Notes: generated by a model not told the origin, from the sequence alone. DNA of 40,730 nucleotides from Sporomusa malonica (GCF_900176355.1 NZ_FWXI01000030.1:1-40730), one strand, 5' to 3'; positions 24,681 through 33,703 are shown, counted from the stretch's first letter. Program-made: numbers and translations.

Positions 24681-25589
24681 TTATCGCTCCTTCGTAATTG
24701 CATACGTTTTTCCATCGGTAGTGACAGTCAGAGTACCCTCAATATCAGTACGGTATACCTTTATCTTTTTCTCGTTGTATTTCTTTAATGTCGATGGATG
24801 CGGATGGTGATAATCATTGTTGGCCCCGAGTGAGATTAACGCCGCCTCAGGGCTCACCGCTTGCAGGAAGGGCAGCGAAGAGGATGTCTTACTGCCGTGG
24901 TGGCCGCTCTTGAGCACTGTGCTGGTAAGAGCAGCTGCGCCTTTTTTAAGCATTCGCTCTTCAGACTCCCGCTCGGCGTCCCCTGTCAGCATCATAGAAA
25001 AATTACCATAAACCAACTTAGCGACAATTGAGTTATTGTTTAAATCTGGCTCAGAGCCGCCAATAAACGGCTGTTCCGGGGCCAAGACCTTAAGAACCGT
25101 GCTGCTGCCTAAATCAATCATTTCACCGGCAGAAACTACTGCAAAAGGAATCTTCTTCCTCTGTATCTGGGTTAAGTATTGCTTATACAAGTTTGAAGTA
25201 GTTTTCTGGCCGCTGTCATATACCTGCTTGACAGTAAAGTTTTCAAACACAACTGCTGCACCACCGATATGATCAGCATGCGGATGGGTGATGATGAGCT
25301 TATCAATGGTACTAATTCCCTGGCTTTTCAGCATGCTAACGAGTTTATCCCTGGCCGGAACATCCCCGGTATCAATCAGTGCCACCTGCTCTTTAGTACG
25401 GATCAGGATAGCATCACCCTGTCCCACATCAAGCACCTTGACAGTCAGCGGCGCACCGGACGCGACGGCTGACGTCGCTTTACTTTCAGGCAGTGCAGCG
25501 TTGCCCGCGCCGCCGCAGCCCGCGGTAAAGATAAGTAAAATCATAGTCACGGCTATAATTAGCCATGAGTATGTACGAAGTTTCTTCAT
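24681..25589 (-). CDS. ComEC/Rec2-like metallo-beta-lactamase lipoprotein
   Basis: A 302-residue exported protein. The signal peptide ends at a lipobox (IFTAGC, Cys25). The metallo-beta-lactamase domain has the metal ligands in ITHPHADHIGG (HxHxDH, 102-107), MLTGDAE and KSGHHGSKTSS. It resembles the soluble lactamase domain of the DNA-uptake protein ComEC, without the membrane channel. Such free-standing versions may be surface nucleases, but that is inferred. The frame opens at 25682; GGGGGAAG stands just before the ATG at 25587-25589 and the signal peptide begins there, so the longer version is wrong. DUF3006 follows. Confidence 0.9.
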   Translation of the reverse strand: MKKLRTYSWLIIAVTMILLIFTAGCGGAGNAALPESKATSAVASGAPLTVKVLDVGQGDAILIRTKEQVALIDTGDVPARDKLVSMLKSQGISTIDKLIITHPHADHIGGAAVVFENFTVKQVYDSGQKTTSNLYKQYLTQIQRKKIPFAVVSAGEMIDLGSSTVLKVLAPEQPFIGGSEPDLNNNSIVAKLVYGNFSMMLTGDAERESEERMLKKGAAALTSTVLKSGHHGSKTSSSLPFLQAVSPEAALISLGANNDYHHPHPSTLKKYNEKKIKVYRTDIEGTLTVTTDGKTYAITKER

Positions 25590-25825
25590 TTGATCTTCCC
25601 CCCTGTATGTAACTCTTAGCCCCTGCTGATTAGAGGGTCCATATGCCAGCGTTCTGGATATATTATTGCCTACAACGCACACTGTATGTCATAGATTATA
25701 ATAACGCATATTGTACGGGCCGCCCGGAAAAACGTGCAGCGCCGCGTACGGGGTGTGTACGCAAGCAAGCGTTTTGAGGAGCAACGACGTAGATGGGCGC
25801 TTATAGTCAGCAGGGTAAACTAAAA

Positions 25826-25845
25826 ATAGGCAGTTTCCCGCCTAC
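25826..25845 (-). terminator. Terminator of the ndoA operon
   Basis: TAGGC (25827-25831) and GCCTA (25840-25844) form a short stem. On the minus strand TTTTTAG follows, 10 bases past the ndoA stop. Confidence 0.65.
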
Positions 25846-25854
25846 ACCTAGCTC

Positions 25855-26205
25855 TTACAGCTGAACCAAGCCAATACTAATTCGTATAGCCTCATCCACT
25901 CTATTCATGATTTCTTCACTTAAATGGGTTACCTTTTCCCTGAGACGCCGCTTATCAATAGTACGGAGTTGTTCTAACAGAACAACAGAATCTTTTTCAA
26001 GATTATATTGACTGGCGTTCACTTCAACATGTGTGGGCAGTTTCGCCTTGGAAATCTGCGAAGTAATGGCCGCAACAATCACTGTTGGGCTGTATTTATT
26101 CCCGACATCATTTTGAATCACTAGTACTGGCCGGTGGCCGCCCTGTTCGGAGCCGACCACAGGACTCAAATTAGCATAGTATATATCCCCACGCTTGACA
26201 ATCAT
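25855..26205 (-). CDS. ndoA: EndoA/MazF-type mRNA interferase toxin
   Basis: A 116-residue toxin that cuts single-stranded mRNA at a short specific sequence (in B. subtilis a UACAU-type site). It is a complete PemK/MazF barrel: IVKRGDIYYANLSPVVGSEQGGHRPVLVIQNDVGNKYSPTVIVAAITSQ, with the basic and Thr/Ser residues expected in the active site, and LEQLRTIDKRRLREKV. It starts 2 bases after the antitoxin stop, the usual linkage. Its position after acpS and nnr matches the conserved Firmicute context of ndoAI-ndoA, so this is a chromosomal housekeeping-type module rather than a recent arrival. Confidence 0.96.
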   Translation of the reverse strand: MIVKRGDIYYANLSPVVGSEQGGHRPVLVIQNDVGNKYSPTVIVAAITSQISKAKLPTHVEVNASQYNLEKDSVVLLEQLRTIDKRRLREKVTHLSEEIMNRVDEAIRISIGLVQL

Positions 26206-26207
26206 CG

Positions 26208-26483
26208 CTATTCACGCTCCGCCAGCAGGCCAGGCATCAGTTCAAACGTGTCAACATCAGCCAATAAGCCCTCTTCGGCTAAGGTCAGATTGATGACTGC
26301 CATTTCCTGATATCCCTTTTTCATCATGTCTCGTACTGCTTTTCGCTTGCGTTCTTCTATATAAAGACGCATGGCTTCTCTGACAAACTGGCTTCTGCTC
26401 AATTTGTCCATAGCTATTATGCCGTCTACTTCTTGTAACAATGCATTAGGAATGCTTATCATAATTCGCCGTAATTCGGCCAC
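26208..26483 (-). CDS. ndoAI: Ribbon-helix-helix antitoxin of the EndoAI type
   Basis: The antitoxin of the adjacent EndoA/MazF toxin. An N-terminal ribbon-helix-helix DNA-binding part (RRIMISIPNALLQEVDGIIAMDKLSRSQFVREAMRLYIEER) is followed by the toxin-binding tail with MKKGYQEMAVINLTLAEEG, closely similar in layout to B. subtilis NdoAI. The frame opens at a TTG (26516), but GGGGGTG lies before the GTG at 26481-26483. That start gives 91 residues, near the family length, so I use it. Confidence 0.9.
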   Translation of the reverse strand: MAELRRIMISIPNALLQEVDGIIAMDKLSRSQFVREAMRLYIEERKRKAVRDMMKKGYQEMAVINLTLAEEGLLADVDTFELMPGLLAERE

Positions 26484-26571
26484 ACCTTCACCCCCGCCAT
26501 GTATGGAGCATATCAAAAGCTAATATTATTATATAAGTAGTTATATACCAGTGTCAACTTTTTTATATACT

Positions 26572-28122
26572 TTAATAGCCTTTTATGCCGTACAAAGCAG
26601 CCGGTAAAGCTTTAATCAAATCTGTAGCCGACATGCCTACCATACCGGAAGCTGCTGCTACATCTCCAGCCAAGCCATGAATATACACGCCAGCTACTGC
26701 AGCATCATGGCTTGAGAGCCCCTGGGCAATTAAACCGGCAATAATTCCTGTAAGCGCATCACCGGTACCGCCGGTAGCCATTCCAGCATTTCCCGTAGTA
26801 TTAATATATACTTCTCCGTCCGGAAAAGCAACAACTGTCCGCGCCCCTTTAAGTACAACAATACTACCCCATTCTCCTGCCGCCTGCCTAGCCACACGTA
26901 CACGGTCAGCATTTACGGCCTGAGTTGAGAGACCGGTTAGCCGTGCCATCTCACCTGGGTGTGGCGTCAATACCGGTAGTGCTGCACAGTCAGCTAGCAT
27001 ATCTGTATGCCCAACCAGAGCATATAGTGCATCTGCATCGATAACCAGCGGGCACTCTAATGTCTCAATTACAGCTCTTACGGCTGCCGTAGTGTCCTCA
27101 TGGCGGCCAAGTCCAGGACCAATCGCCAATACATCACTATCTGCCGCCAGAGCGGCAATTTCTACTACAGCTTCCTGACTGATAGTGCCTGCCGCGGTTT
27201 CGGCCAGGGGCCTGGTCATAACCTCTGTAAGTTTGATGGCTAATACATCCTGGAGACTGCCTGGAGCTGCCAGGGTAATTAGTCCGGCGCCAACTCTGAG
27301 GGCACCCTCGGCAGTCATGGCTGCTGCACCACTCAGGCCGCGTGAGCCGCCAACAACAGCTACTCGCCCGCTCATTCCTTTATGGGCTGCCGGGCTACGC
27401 CTTGGTAGTATTGGTCGAATCGTACCTGCCATTACAATATTTTGTTTAATATTTTGCTCTACAATAATGGCCGCTGGTATGCCAATATCAGCTACCGTAA
27501 GCTCACCTGCATATTCTGCTCCCGGATATAAAAACAGGCCTGGTTTAGGCAGACCAAAAGTAACTGTATGTGATGCTTGCACAGCCTTTCCACAGACCCG
27601 GCCAGTATCAGCATCAACGCCGGAAGGAATGTCTACCGCGACAACCAGCTTGCCGGCGTCATTGATAATATCAATCAGCAGAGCCATCTCACCATCAATT
27701 TCGCCACGAAAACCTGTGCCTAAGAGTGCATCTACCAGACAGTCAGCAAAGGTAGCTGCCACTTTTATCTTGTCCCAATCGCGCTCAGTAGTAATTTCAA
27801 TGATATCAATGCCCATTCGGTCAATAATATCCAAATTAATCCGGGCATCACCGCTTACTGCTGCTTTTTCTCCCAGCAAAAAGACTTTAACCTTCCCGCC
27901 CTGATTAACAAGGTGTCTGGCAATAACATAACCGTCACCGCCATTATTGCCTTTACCGGCTAGAATACAGAACTTCCGCTCAGATATCGGCTCTATGATT
28001 ATCTCTAGCTGCCGTACCACGGCCACCCCGGCGTTTTCCATTAATACTGCACCAGGAATACCATAATCATGAATGGCGCTACGGTCAATCTCCCGCATTT
28101 CATTGGCTGTTGCTGCTCTCAT
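26572..28122 (-). CDS. nnr: Bifunctional NAD(P)HX epimerase / ADP-dependent NAD(P)HX dehydratase
   Basis: Repairs hydrated NAD(P)H. The N-terminal YjeF-N epimerase (1-210) has AGKGNNGGDGYVIARHL and ALLGTGFRGEIDG. The C-terminal ribokinase-like dehydratase (about 225-516) has AVVGGSRGLSGAAAM, AIGPGLGR, PVLTPHPGEMARL and the GTGDALTGIIAGLIAQG nucleotide motif. Both halves are intact. The ATG overlaps the acpS stop by one base (TGATG), so translation is coupled. A GTG one codon earlier is also possible. The operon continues, after an 88-base gap, with the ndoAI-ndoA toxin-antitoxin genes. Confidence 0.96.
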   Translation of the reverse strand: MRAATANEMREIDRSAIHDYGIPGAVLMENAGVAVVRQLEIIIEPISERKFCILAGKGNNGGDGYVIARHLVNQGGKVKVFLLGEKAAVSGDARINLDIIDRMGIDIIEITTERDWDKIKVAATFADCLVDALLGTGFRGEIDGEMALLIDIINDAGKLVVAVDIPSGVDADTGRVCGKAVQASHTVTFGLPKPGLFLYPGAEYAGELTVADIGIPAAIIVEQNIKQNIVMAGTIRPILPRRSPAAHKGMSGRVAVVGGSRGLSGAAAMTAEGALRVGAGLITLAAPGSLQDVLAIKLTEVMTRPLAETAAGTISQEAVVEIAALAADSDVLAIGPGLGRHEDTTAAVRAVIETLECPLVIDADALYALVGHTDMLADCAALPVLTPHPGEMARLTGLSTQAVNADRVRVARQAAGEWGSIVVLKGARTVVAFPDGEVYINTTGNAGMATGGTGDALTGIIAGLIAQGLSSHDAAVAGVYIHGLAGDVAAASGMVGMSATDLIKALPAALYGIKGY

Positions 28123-28502
28123 CACTTTCCGCCCCCCTCTAAAACTACTTGCGCTGCCGCATATTCCCTGGTATGTGTCAGAGAAATATGAGTAGCAGTT
28201 ACCCCGAGCTCACCTGCCAGCACAGCAAAACTGCCATGCAAAACAATAGCCGGTTTTCCGCCAGCCCCTACTACGACCTCAATATCCTTAATATTTCCGC
28301 CGGCAAATCCGCTGCCAAGCGCTTTAGCCACAGCCTCCTTAGCAGCAAACCGTGCAGCAAACGAAGCCGCCTGCTGTACACCCCGACTGCGGCAATAGGC
28401 AGCCTCACTGGCCGTAAACACCCGCTTTACAAATGATTCCCGCTCAATAGCCGCCTTTATCCTGCTTACCTCAACAATATCAATGCCAATACCAATAACC
28501 AT
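28122..28502 (-). CDS. acpS: Holo-[acyl-carrier-protein] synthase
   Basis: Moves phosphopantetheine from CoA to acyl carrier protein. The 126 residues contain IGIGIDIVEVSRIKAA (Mg-binding Asp) and RFAAKEAVAKALGSGF, plus the ISLTHTREYAAAQVVLE end, all typical of AcpS. It is the first gene of acpS-nnr-ndoAI-ndoA. The last codons overlap the nnr start. Confidence 0.97.
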   Translation of the reverse strand: MVIGIGIDIVEVSRIKAAIERESFVKRVFTASEAAYCRSRGVQQAASFAARFAAKEAVAKALGSGFAGGNIKDIEVVVGAGGKPAIVLHGSFAVLAGELGVTATHISLTHTREYAAAQVVLEGGGK

Positions 28503-28560
28503 ACTTCACCTTCCACAAATTTACAATTATGGTTTCAAATTAATTATATACCAAACATAA

Positions 28561-28590
28561 CAATAAAAAAACCAGGCCTTTAACCTGGTT
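28561..28590 (-). terminator. Terminator of motAB
   Basis: AACCAGG (28570-28576) pairs with CCTGGTT (28584-28590). On the minus strand the stem is followed by seven T, ideal for the motB transcript that ends at 28628. Confidence 0.88.
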
Positions 28591-28627
28591 ACAAATAAAA
28601 CTTTCAAAAAAATATATAACTTTATTA

Positions 28628-29404
28628 TTACGGACGGTAATTACGCTGGATAAACACCTCTACCCGCCGATTAATAGACCGCCCTTCAGACGTATCATTA
28701 CCTGCAACCGGACGATATTCCCCATACCCTGTAGCACTAAACCGTTCAGGCTTAAGCCCAGTCTCCTGAGACATAAGGAACTTCATGAAATTAACTGCCC
28801 TGCGTGAACTAAGCTCCCAGTTGGACGGAAAATCCCTGGTATTTATTGGAATGTTATCAGTATGACCTGATACAGTCACTTTCTGAGTAAGCGGTGACAG
28901 CAATTTGGCTATCTGAGTACCGAAACGTCGTGACTCCGGTCTAAGCTCAGCACTGCCAGAGGGAAATAATGCAGTATCCTTAATACGAATCATCAGCCCA
29001 TCGTCAGTCAACGCGGTGGACAAAGCTCCCCCCAGACCGTTGTCAGCAATATACTGATCCAGCATTTTTTTTAACTCAATTAGTTGGGCTGTTTCCTGCA
29101 TATAGGCTTTCTCATTGATACCGCTCATGGCGGTCATTATGGTCGGCAATTGCGGCGCTGGCGGCATAGCCTGGCTCTGATTATCCGGTTGGGGCGGCTT
29201 AGGACTCTCTAAGAGCGCCGGACTGCCGTTAAATGCCACATTAAAAGACGCGGCTATCTGATCAAATTTCTTCTGATCAACCTGGGCAGATGCAAATAAT
29301 ACAATAAATAGTGCCAAGAGCAACGTCAAGAGATCGGCATAAGGAATAAGCCAGGTCTCGTCCGCATGCTCCTCGTGGTGTTCTTTTTTGTGCTTTCTGC
29401 CCAT
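28628..29404 (-). CDS. motB: Flagellar stator protein MotB
   Basis: A 258-residue stator subunit. A short cytoplasmic basic stretch precedes one membrane helix, WLIPYADLLTLLLALFIVLFAS, whose Asp is the proton (or sodium) carrier. Then come a proline-rich linker and a C-terminal OmpA-type peptidoglycan-binding domain (about 130-255; VSGHTDNIPI, NWELSSRRAVNFMKFL). Together with MotA it forms the torque-generating stator. The start codon abuts the motA stop. Whether H+ or Na+ drives it cannot be decided from the sequence alone. Confidence 0.95.
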   Translation of the reverse strand: MGRKHKKEHHEEHADETWLIPYADLLTLLLALFIVLFASAQVDQKKFDQIAASFNVAFNGSPALLESPKPPQPDNQSQAMPPAPQLPTIMTAMSGINEKAYMQETAQLIELKKMLDQYIADNGLGGALSTALTDDGLMIRIKDTALFPSGSAELRPESRRFGTQIAKLLSPLTQKVTVSGHTDNIPINTRDFPSNWELSSRRAVNFMKFLMSQETGLKPERFSATGYGEYRPVAGNDTSEGRSINRRVEVFIQRNYRP

Positions 29405-30190
29405 TTACTTATCCTCCGGTTTTGGCTTTAATAGCTCCCGGACTTTCTGCGGAATGAATACTAACAGTTTCGACTCAATGGCCATTGGGGAGTCACCAGC
29501 CTGCAGCGATAATATCCCTTCGACCATCATGCGCTTAACTTCTACCTCTTCTTTAGACATCAGTTTAAGCTTGGTAGCGAAAGGATGCCATAGCACATAA
29601 CCAGTGAATATACCCAGCAAAGTAGCCACAAACGCAGCTGCAATCGAGTGACCTAATTTCTCGATATCGTCCAAACTACCAAGTGCTGCAATCAAACCAA
29701 TTACCGCACCCAATACCCCGAGAGTCGGCGCATACATACCAGCCTGAGAAAAAATCAGTGCCCCGCCGCGATGGCGTTCTTCCATGGCTTCAATATCTGC
29801 GTCCAACACGTCTCTGACAAAATCAACATCCATACCATCAATAACCATGCTCATCCCATTCTTTAAAAATGGGTCCTTAATATCCTCTAACTTGCTTTCC
29901 AGTGCCAAAATACCTTCCCGACGGGCAACTTGTGATAAATCAACGAACAGCCTCAACAGTTCGGGTTTGGCGATACGCTCCTCTTGTTTAAATAGTTTTT
30001 TAAACAATATCGGGAAATTTTTAATCTGTTCTAACGGAAATGCATTAAATAAACTGGCAGCCGTACCAACAATAATAATTATGAATGCTGCTGGGTTTAT
30101 TAGTGCAGCAGGACTTGCGCCCTTAAGCGCCATGCCGACAAGAATAGAAAGAATCCCCAATACTATTCCAATAACCGTTGACTTCTCCAA
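29405..30190 (-). CDS. motA: Flagellar stator protein MotA
   Basis: A 261-residue membrane protein with four helices, the large cytoplasmic loop between helices 2 and 3, and the conserved GMYAPTLGVLGAVIGLIAALGSL (helix 3) and GHSIAAAFVATLLGIFTGYVLWHP (helix 4). The frame opens at an ATG (30211), but GGGAGG sits 7 bases before the TTG at 30188-30190. That start gives the family-typical opening EKSTVIGIVLGI. motB follows without a gap. The pair lies apart from any visible flagellar gene cluster. Confidence 0.95.
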   Translation of the reverse strand: MEKSTVIGIVLGILSILVGMALKGASPAALINPAAFIIIIVGTAASLFNAFPLEQIKNFPILFKKLFKQEERIAKPELLRLFVDLSQVARREGILALESKLEDIKDPFLKNGMSMVIDGMDVDFVRDVLDADIEAMEERHRGGALIFSQAGMYAPTLGVLGAVIGLIAALGSLDDIEKLGHSIAAAFVATLLGIFTGYVLWHPFATKLKLMSKEEVEVKRMMVEGILSLQAGDSPMAIESKLLVFIPQKVRELLKPKPEDK

Positions 30191-30273
30191 TGAAAGCCCT
30201 CCCAATAACATCTAGGCAAAAACGTTACATAATTATATCGTAATTTTTTTAACAATAATTAAGTTTCTCGAAA

Positions 30274-30306
30274 CAAAAAAAAATTCCTGCCATACTAACG
30301 GCAAGA
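30274..30306 (-). terminator. Terminator of splB
   Basis: TTCCTGCC (30283-30290) and GGCAAGAA (30299-30306) form an 8-bp stem with one wobble pair, followed on the minus strand by nine T (30274-30282). Confidence 0.85.
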
Positions 30307-30345
30307 AGGCATTAATTTATTGTAAACAATGAAAAATGTCCCTTT

Positions 30346-31371
30346 TTACACAAAATACTCGACTTTTGCCTGGGGAAACATGGCTGACAGCTTGCCCTCC
30401 ATGAACACTTTAATCTCGGCCATGACCTCCGGCTGATAAATATACTTTCCATAGCCAAATTGTCCGTATTTATATTTCCGCTCACTTTCTTCCATCGGCA
30501 AAGTAGTCTCCGGAAATAAATCCAGAATATTATTTTTGGCCCGTTTGGTAAATCGGTGAGAGATAAGCTCAAAAGTCAAATCAGCTCTCGCGTCATCAGG
30601 TAACTGAGCGTCCAGTGCTTCAAGCAGACTGGCGTACTCCTCCTGCCAGCCGGGGAAGTAAAAAATGGGGGCAATAATAAAACCTAACGGATACCCAGCC
30701 TGTGCCACCTTGCCGGCTGCTGCCACCCGTTCGGCCATTGATGGTGTCGCATGTTCATATTTTTCGATAACAGCAGCCGCGTTTAGGCTAAAGCGAAAGC
30801 GGGTATGACCGTTATGCCTAGCACTAAGCAGGGGTTCTATCTTGTCGTGCTTGGTGACAAAGCGAAACCGCCCCAATTTATGGCTGCCAAAGAACTCAAT
30901 TGTTTTGAGTAAGAGCCCTGTTAAATATTCAGTAGGAATTGGGTCAGAAGTAGCCGCACCCTCAAACCAGGTAATCTCGGGTGCACGTTCCCTCATATAG
31001 GTCTCTGCCTGCTCAAAAATCTCTTCAATATTTACATACACCCTGAGGTATGGCTTTTTACCCAGAGTAGTCGCTAGATAGCAATATTCACACATGCTCG
31101 GGCAACTGGTATTAAGCGGCAGTTGATAATGCGCCGAAGGCTTACAGCTGGCAAAATCAGTACCTTTCCTTACCCCGACTACCATAGTACGCTTAGCCTC
31201 CCGAAAGGCTTCCTGCGGCGTTTTACCCGGAATCCCGGTCACTCGGTTGTGTGAGCCGGTGAAACTTACGGGGACATTCATGTCCTGAAGTTTTTCATAT
31301 AGTTCTTTTCCCAAAGGATATTCTAGTGCTTTCGGCTCAAAAAAAGCACGTTTGGGTACAAAAGGTTTCAT
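30346..31371 (-). CDS. splB: Spore photoproduct lyase
   Basis: A radical-SAM DNA repair enzyme that reverses the spore photoproduct (a thymine dimer made by UV in spore DNA) during germination. The 341 residues carry the iron-sulfur motif Cys90-x3-Cys94-x2-Cys97 in NTSCPSMCEYCYLAT, plus YLRVYVNIEEIF and the FRFVTKHDKIEPLL segment. Where the B. subtilis enzyme has its hydrogen-donor Cys141 (FEAACTSD, from memory), this protein reads FEGAATSD (Ala140). It has a Cys at position 76 (FASCKPS) instead. This is the alternative arrangement I recall from clostridial members. GAGGTGAAG precedes the ATG. It fits the spore protein at 17776, which is what makes the photoproduct form. Confidence 0.95.
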   Translation of the reverse strand: MKPFVPKRAFFEPKALEYPLGKELYEKLQDMNVPVSFTGSHNRVTGIPGKTPQEAFREAKRTMVVGVRKGTDFASCKPSAHYQLPLNTSCPSMCEYCYLATTLGKKPYLRVYVNIEEIFEQAETYMRERAPEITWFEGAATSDPIPTEYLTGLLLKTIEFFGSHKLGRFRFVTKHDKIEPLLSARHNGHTRFRFSLNAAAVIEKYEHATPSMAERVAAAGKVAQAGYPLGFIIAPIFYFPGWQEEYASLLEALDAQLPDDARADLTFELISHRFTKRAKNNILDLFPETTLPMEESERKYKYGQFGYGKYIYQPEVMAEIKVFMEGKLSAMFPQAKVEYFV

Positions 31372-31432
31372 GACGGCACTTCACCTCAATAGTAGTGTGA
31401 ACCGCCGCCATGAATTTTACGCCAGCCAACGA

Positions 31433-33115
31433 TTATTTTTCACAGGCATACGGCCAGGAAACAATGCCGCCTTCCATTACTTTGACATTTTCAAAGCCAG
31501 CGCCTTCTAAGATACAGGCTGCTTCGTAGCCTCTTAGGCTTATTTTGCAGAAAGCAATTACTTCGTCGTCCTTACCGATTTCGCTAAGCCTGGTTCTGAG
31601 CTGCCCAAGCGGAATATTCTTCACGCCGCGGCAGTTGGCAAGACGAATCTGGTTGAATTCTTCTGGTGAACGTACATCAAGAAATATAGCTTTGCCTTCG
31701 TCCATCTTTTCTTTAGCCGTGAGTGATGATATGCCCTTTAATTTACCTTCAAGCTTATTCATAATAGCATTAGCAGCAACCGCTACATTGTCAATAGGAC
31801 TGCTGTAAGGTGGCGCATAGGCCAGATCCATATCAAACAAATCATCAATAGTCATACCCATTGTGAGCGCGGCCGCCATAACGTCAATTCGTTTGACCAC
31901 TTCGCCTTCGCCAAAAGCCTGAGCTCCGAGAAGCTTACGGCTGTCAGCCTCAACAATCAGCTTAATAGTAACCGGCTTAGAGCCAGGCATGTAGTGAGGC
32001 TTATCCGGTCCGGCCACCATAGCTGTTACATACTGGTAGCCAAGCTCTTTAGCCTCGCGTTCGGTAAGTCCGGTTTTGCCGACATGAAGGTTTAGCACCT
32101 TGACAGCTACCGTGTTCAGCACACCCCGAAACTTGACACGGTTGCCGCCAATATTTTCACCAATGACCCGCCCGTGCTTGTTGGCCGTTGAGCCCATAGG
32201 AGCAAATACCTTTTTGCCTGATATGATATTGGTATTCTCAACACAGTCACCGCCAGCATAAATATCGGGGTCACTTGTCTCCATATATTCATTTACAGCG
32301 ATAGCACCGGTAGGGCCGATGGCCAGGCCTGCTGCTTTGGCCAATTCGGTATTCGGCCGGACACCAATAGACAACACCACAATGTCTGCCGGAATAACAC
32401 GCTTGTCGGTTACGACTTCGCGTACCGTTCCCTCACCATTAAACCGTTCAACCTTCTCACCCAGTAACAGCTTAATACCATTCTCAGTCGCATATTTGGC
32501 CACAGAACCGGCAATCTCGACATCTAAAAAAGCCGGAAACACCCGTTCCTGCATCTCAATAACGGTTACATCAACCCCACGGGTCTTAAACGCTTCCGCC
32601 ATTTCCATACCGACAAGCCCTGCGCCGATAACCACTGCGCTTTTGATTCGTCCGGCATCAATTCCTGAACGTACAGCCACAGCGTCGTCAGGATGCCAGA
32701 ACTGATGTATGCCACCTAACTCAATACCAGGGAGCGGCGGCCTGACAGGGCTGGCGCCTGTAGCAATAACCAGCTTATCATAAGGCACTGCTGTTTCTTC
32801 ATTTGTTTCCAGGTTTTTTACTGTTACCGTTTTGGCCGCTCGATCAATGGCGGTAACCAATGTCCTTATACGAACGTCAATATCTTTTACATTCTTAAAA
32901 AAGCCAGGATTGCGCATCGCCCCTGCCGGGGTTTTCATAAACTCATTTACATCTGCAACCAAGCCGCCGACATAATAGGGCATACCACAAGCCCCATAGG
33001 AAATAAGTGAACCTTTTTCAAAGACGGTAATTTGGGCTTCCGGGTCTTCCCTGCGCACCTTGGCCGCAGACTTAAGGCCTGCCGCCACACCGCCAATCAC
33101 TACCACTTTTTTCAT
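31433..33115 (-). CDS. CoA-disulfide reductase-like flavoprotein with rhodanese domain
   Basis: A 560-residue NAD(P)H-dependent flavoprotein of the CoA-disulfide reductase / persulfide reductase group. The FAD-binding GGVAAGLKSAAKVRR lies at the start. The single active-site Cys43 is in SYGACGMPYYVGG, and the NAD-binding GAGLVGMEMAEAF and the FAD-binding YAGGDC follow, then the dimerisation domain. A rhodanese domain is fused at the C-terminus (about 465-560), with its sulfur-carrying Cys523 in AFCKISLRG. The fusion resembles enzymes that reduce CoA-disulfide, polysulfide or CoA-persulfide, so a role in sulfur handling or oxidative-stress defence is likely. The exact substrate is not readable. 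The ferritin gene upstream adds to a stress-defence setting. Confidence 0.93.
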   Translation of the reverse strand: MKKVVVIGGVAAGLKSAAKVRREDPEAQITVFEKGSLISYGACGMPYYVGGLVADVNEFMKTPAGAMRNPGFFKNVKDIDVRIRTLVTAIDRAAKTVTVKNLETNEETAVPYDKLVIATGASPVRPPLPGIELGGIHQFWHPDDAVAVRSGIDAGRIKSAVVIGAGLVGMEMAEAFKTRGVDVTVIEMQERVFPAFLDVEIAGSVAKYATENGIKLLLGEKVERFNGEGTVREVVTDKRVIPADIVVLSIGVRPNTELAKAAGLAIGPTGAIAVNEYMETSDPDIYAGGDCVENTNIISGKKVFAPMGSTANKHGRVIGENIGGNRVKFRGVLNTVAVKVLNLHVGKTGLTEREAKELGYQYVTAMVAGPDKPHYMPGSKPVTIKLIVEADSRKLLGAQAFGEGEVVKRIDVMAAALTMGMTIDDLFDMDLAYAPPYSSPIDNVAVAANAIMNKLEGKLKGISSLTAKEKMDEGKAIFLDVRSPEEFNQIRLANCRGVKNIPLGQLRTRLSEIGKDDEVIAFCKISLRGYEAACILEGAGFENVKVMEGGIVSWPYACEK

Positions 33116-33162
33116 TTTTCCTTCCTCCTTCCCCCAGGGAGGGGGTGATGTTTTTAAATAAA

Positions 33163-33180
33163 AGACCCCGGCAGGGGTCT
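33163..33180 (-). terminator. Terminator of the ferritin gene
   Basis: AGACCCC (33163-33169) pairs with GGGGTCT (33174-33180). On the minus strand TTTTATTT follows, a few bases past the ferritin stop. Confidence 0.88.
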
Positions 33181-33187
33181 CGTATTG

Positions 33188-33703
33188 CTACTTCGCATTA
33201 GCTGCTGGTGGCTGAAAAGTTCTTGCTGCTAGTTCTTTATCCAGATAGAATAGACCGGAATTTTTATCACCAATCATTCTCAGCTGTTCTAGAACCTCAG
33301 TGACAGAAGCCTCTTCTTCCACCTGCTCGGTCACAAACCATTGGAGGAAAATTTGGGCAGCCACGTCTTTTTCATCAACAGCAACTTCGTAAAGTTTATT
33401 AATGAGACTGGTGACATGCTCTTCATGAGCTAATATCTTCTCAAATACTTCAACAGGCTTGCCAAACTCAGTCGGCGGTGCCTCAATCTCCTTAAGCTCT
33501 AGCTCACCACCGCGCTCAAGTATGTAATCAACAAATTTTAATGCATGCATAGTTTCTTCCTGATATTGTACCCTTAGCCAATTGGCAAAACCCTTTAGGT
33601 TTTTTGACATGCAGTATCCGGACATAGCTAGGTATAGATTAGCTGAATACAATTCCGCCTGGATTTGATTATTGATCGTTTTTTGCATTTTTGCACTAAT
33701 CAT
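33188..33703 (-). CDS. ftn: Non-haem ferritin
   Basis: A 171-residue iron-storage subunit that forms a 24-mer shell. The ferroxidase ligands are visible: Glu17 in QIQAELYSANLYLAM, and Glu50 and His53 in QEETMHALKF, with later Glu and Gln residues (AHEEHV, LQWFVTEQVEEE). Length and the KMQKTINNQIQAELYS opening match bacterial FtnA. CAGGGGGAAG precedes the ATG. It is a single-gene unit with its own promoter and terminator. No clear Fur or PerR box was identified at the promoter. Confidence 0.96.
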   Translation of the reverse strand: MISAKMQKTINNQIQAELYSANLYLAMSGYCMSKNLKGFANWLRVQYQEETMHALKFVDYILERGGELELKEIEAPPTEFGKPVEVFEKILAHEEHVTSLINKLYEVAVDEKDVAAQIFLQWFVTEQVEEEASVTEVLEQLRMIGDKNSGLFYLDKELAARTFQPPAANAK

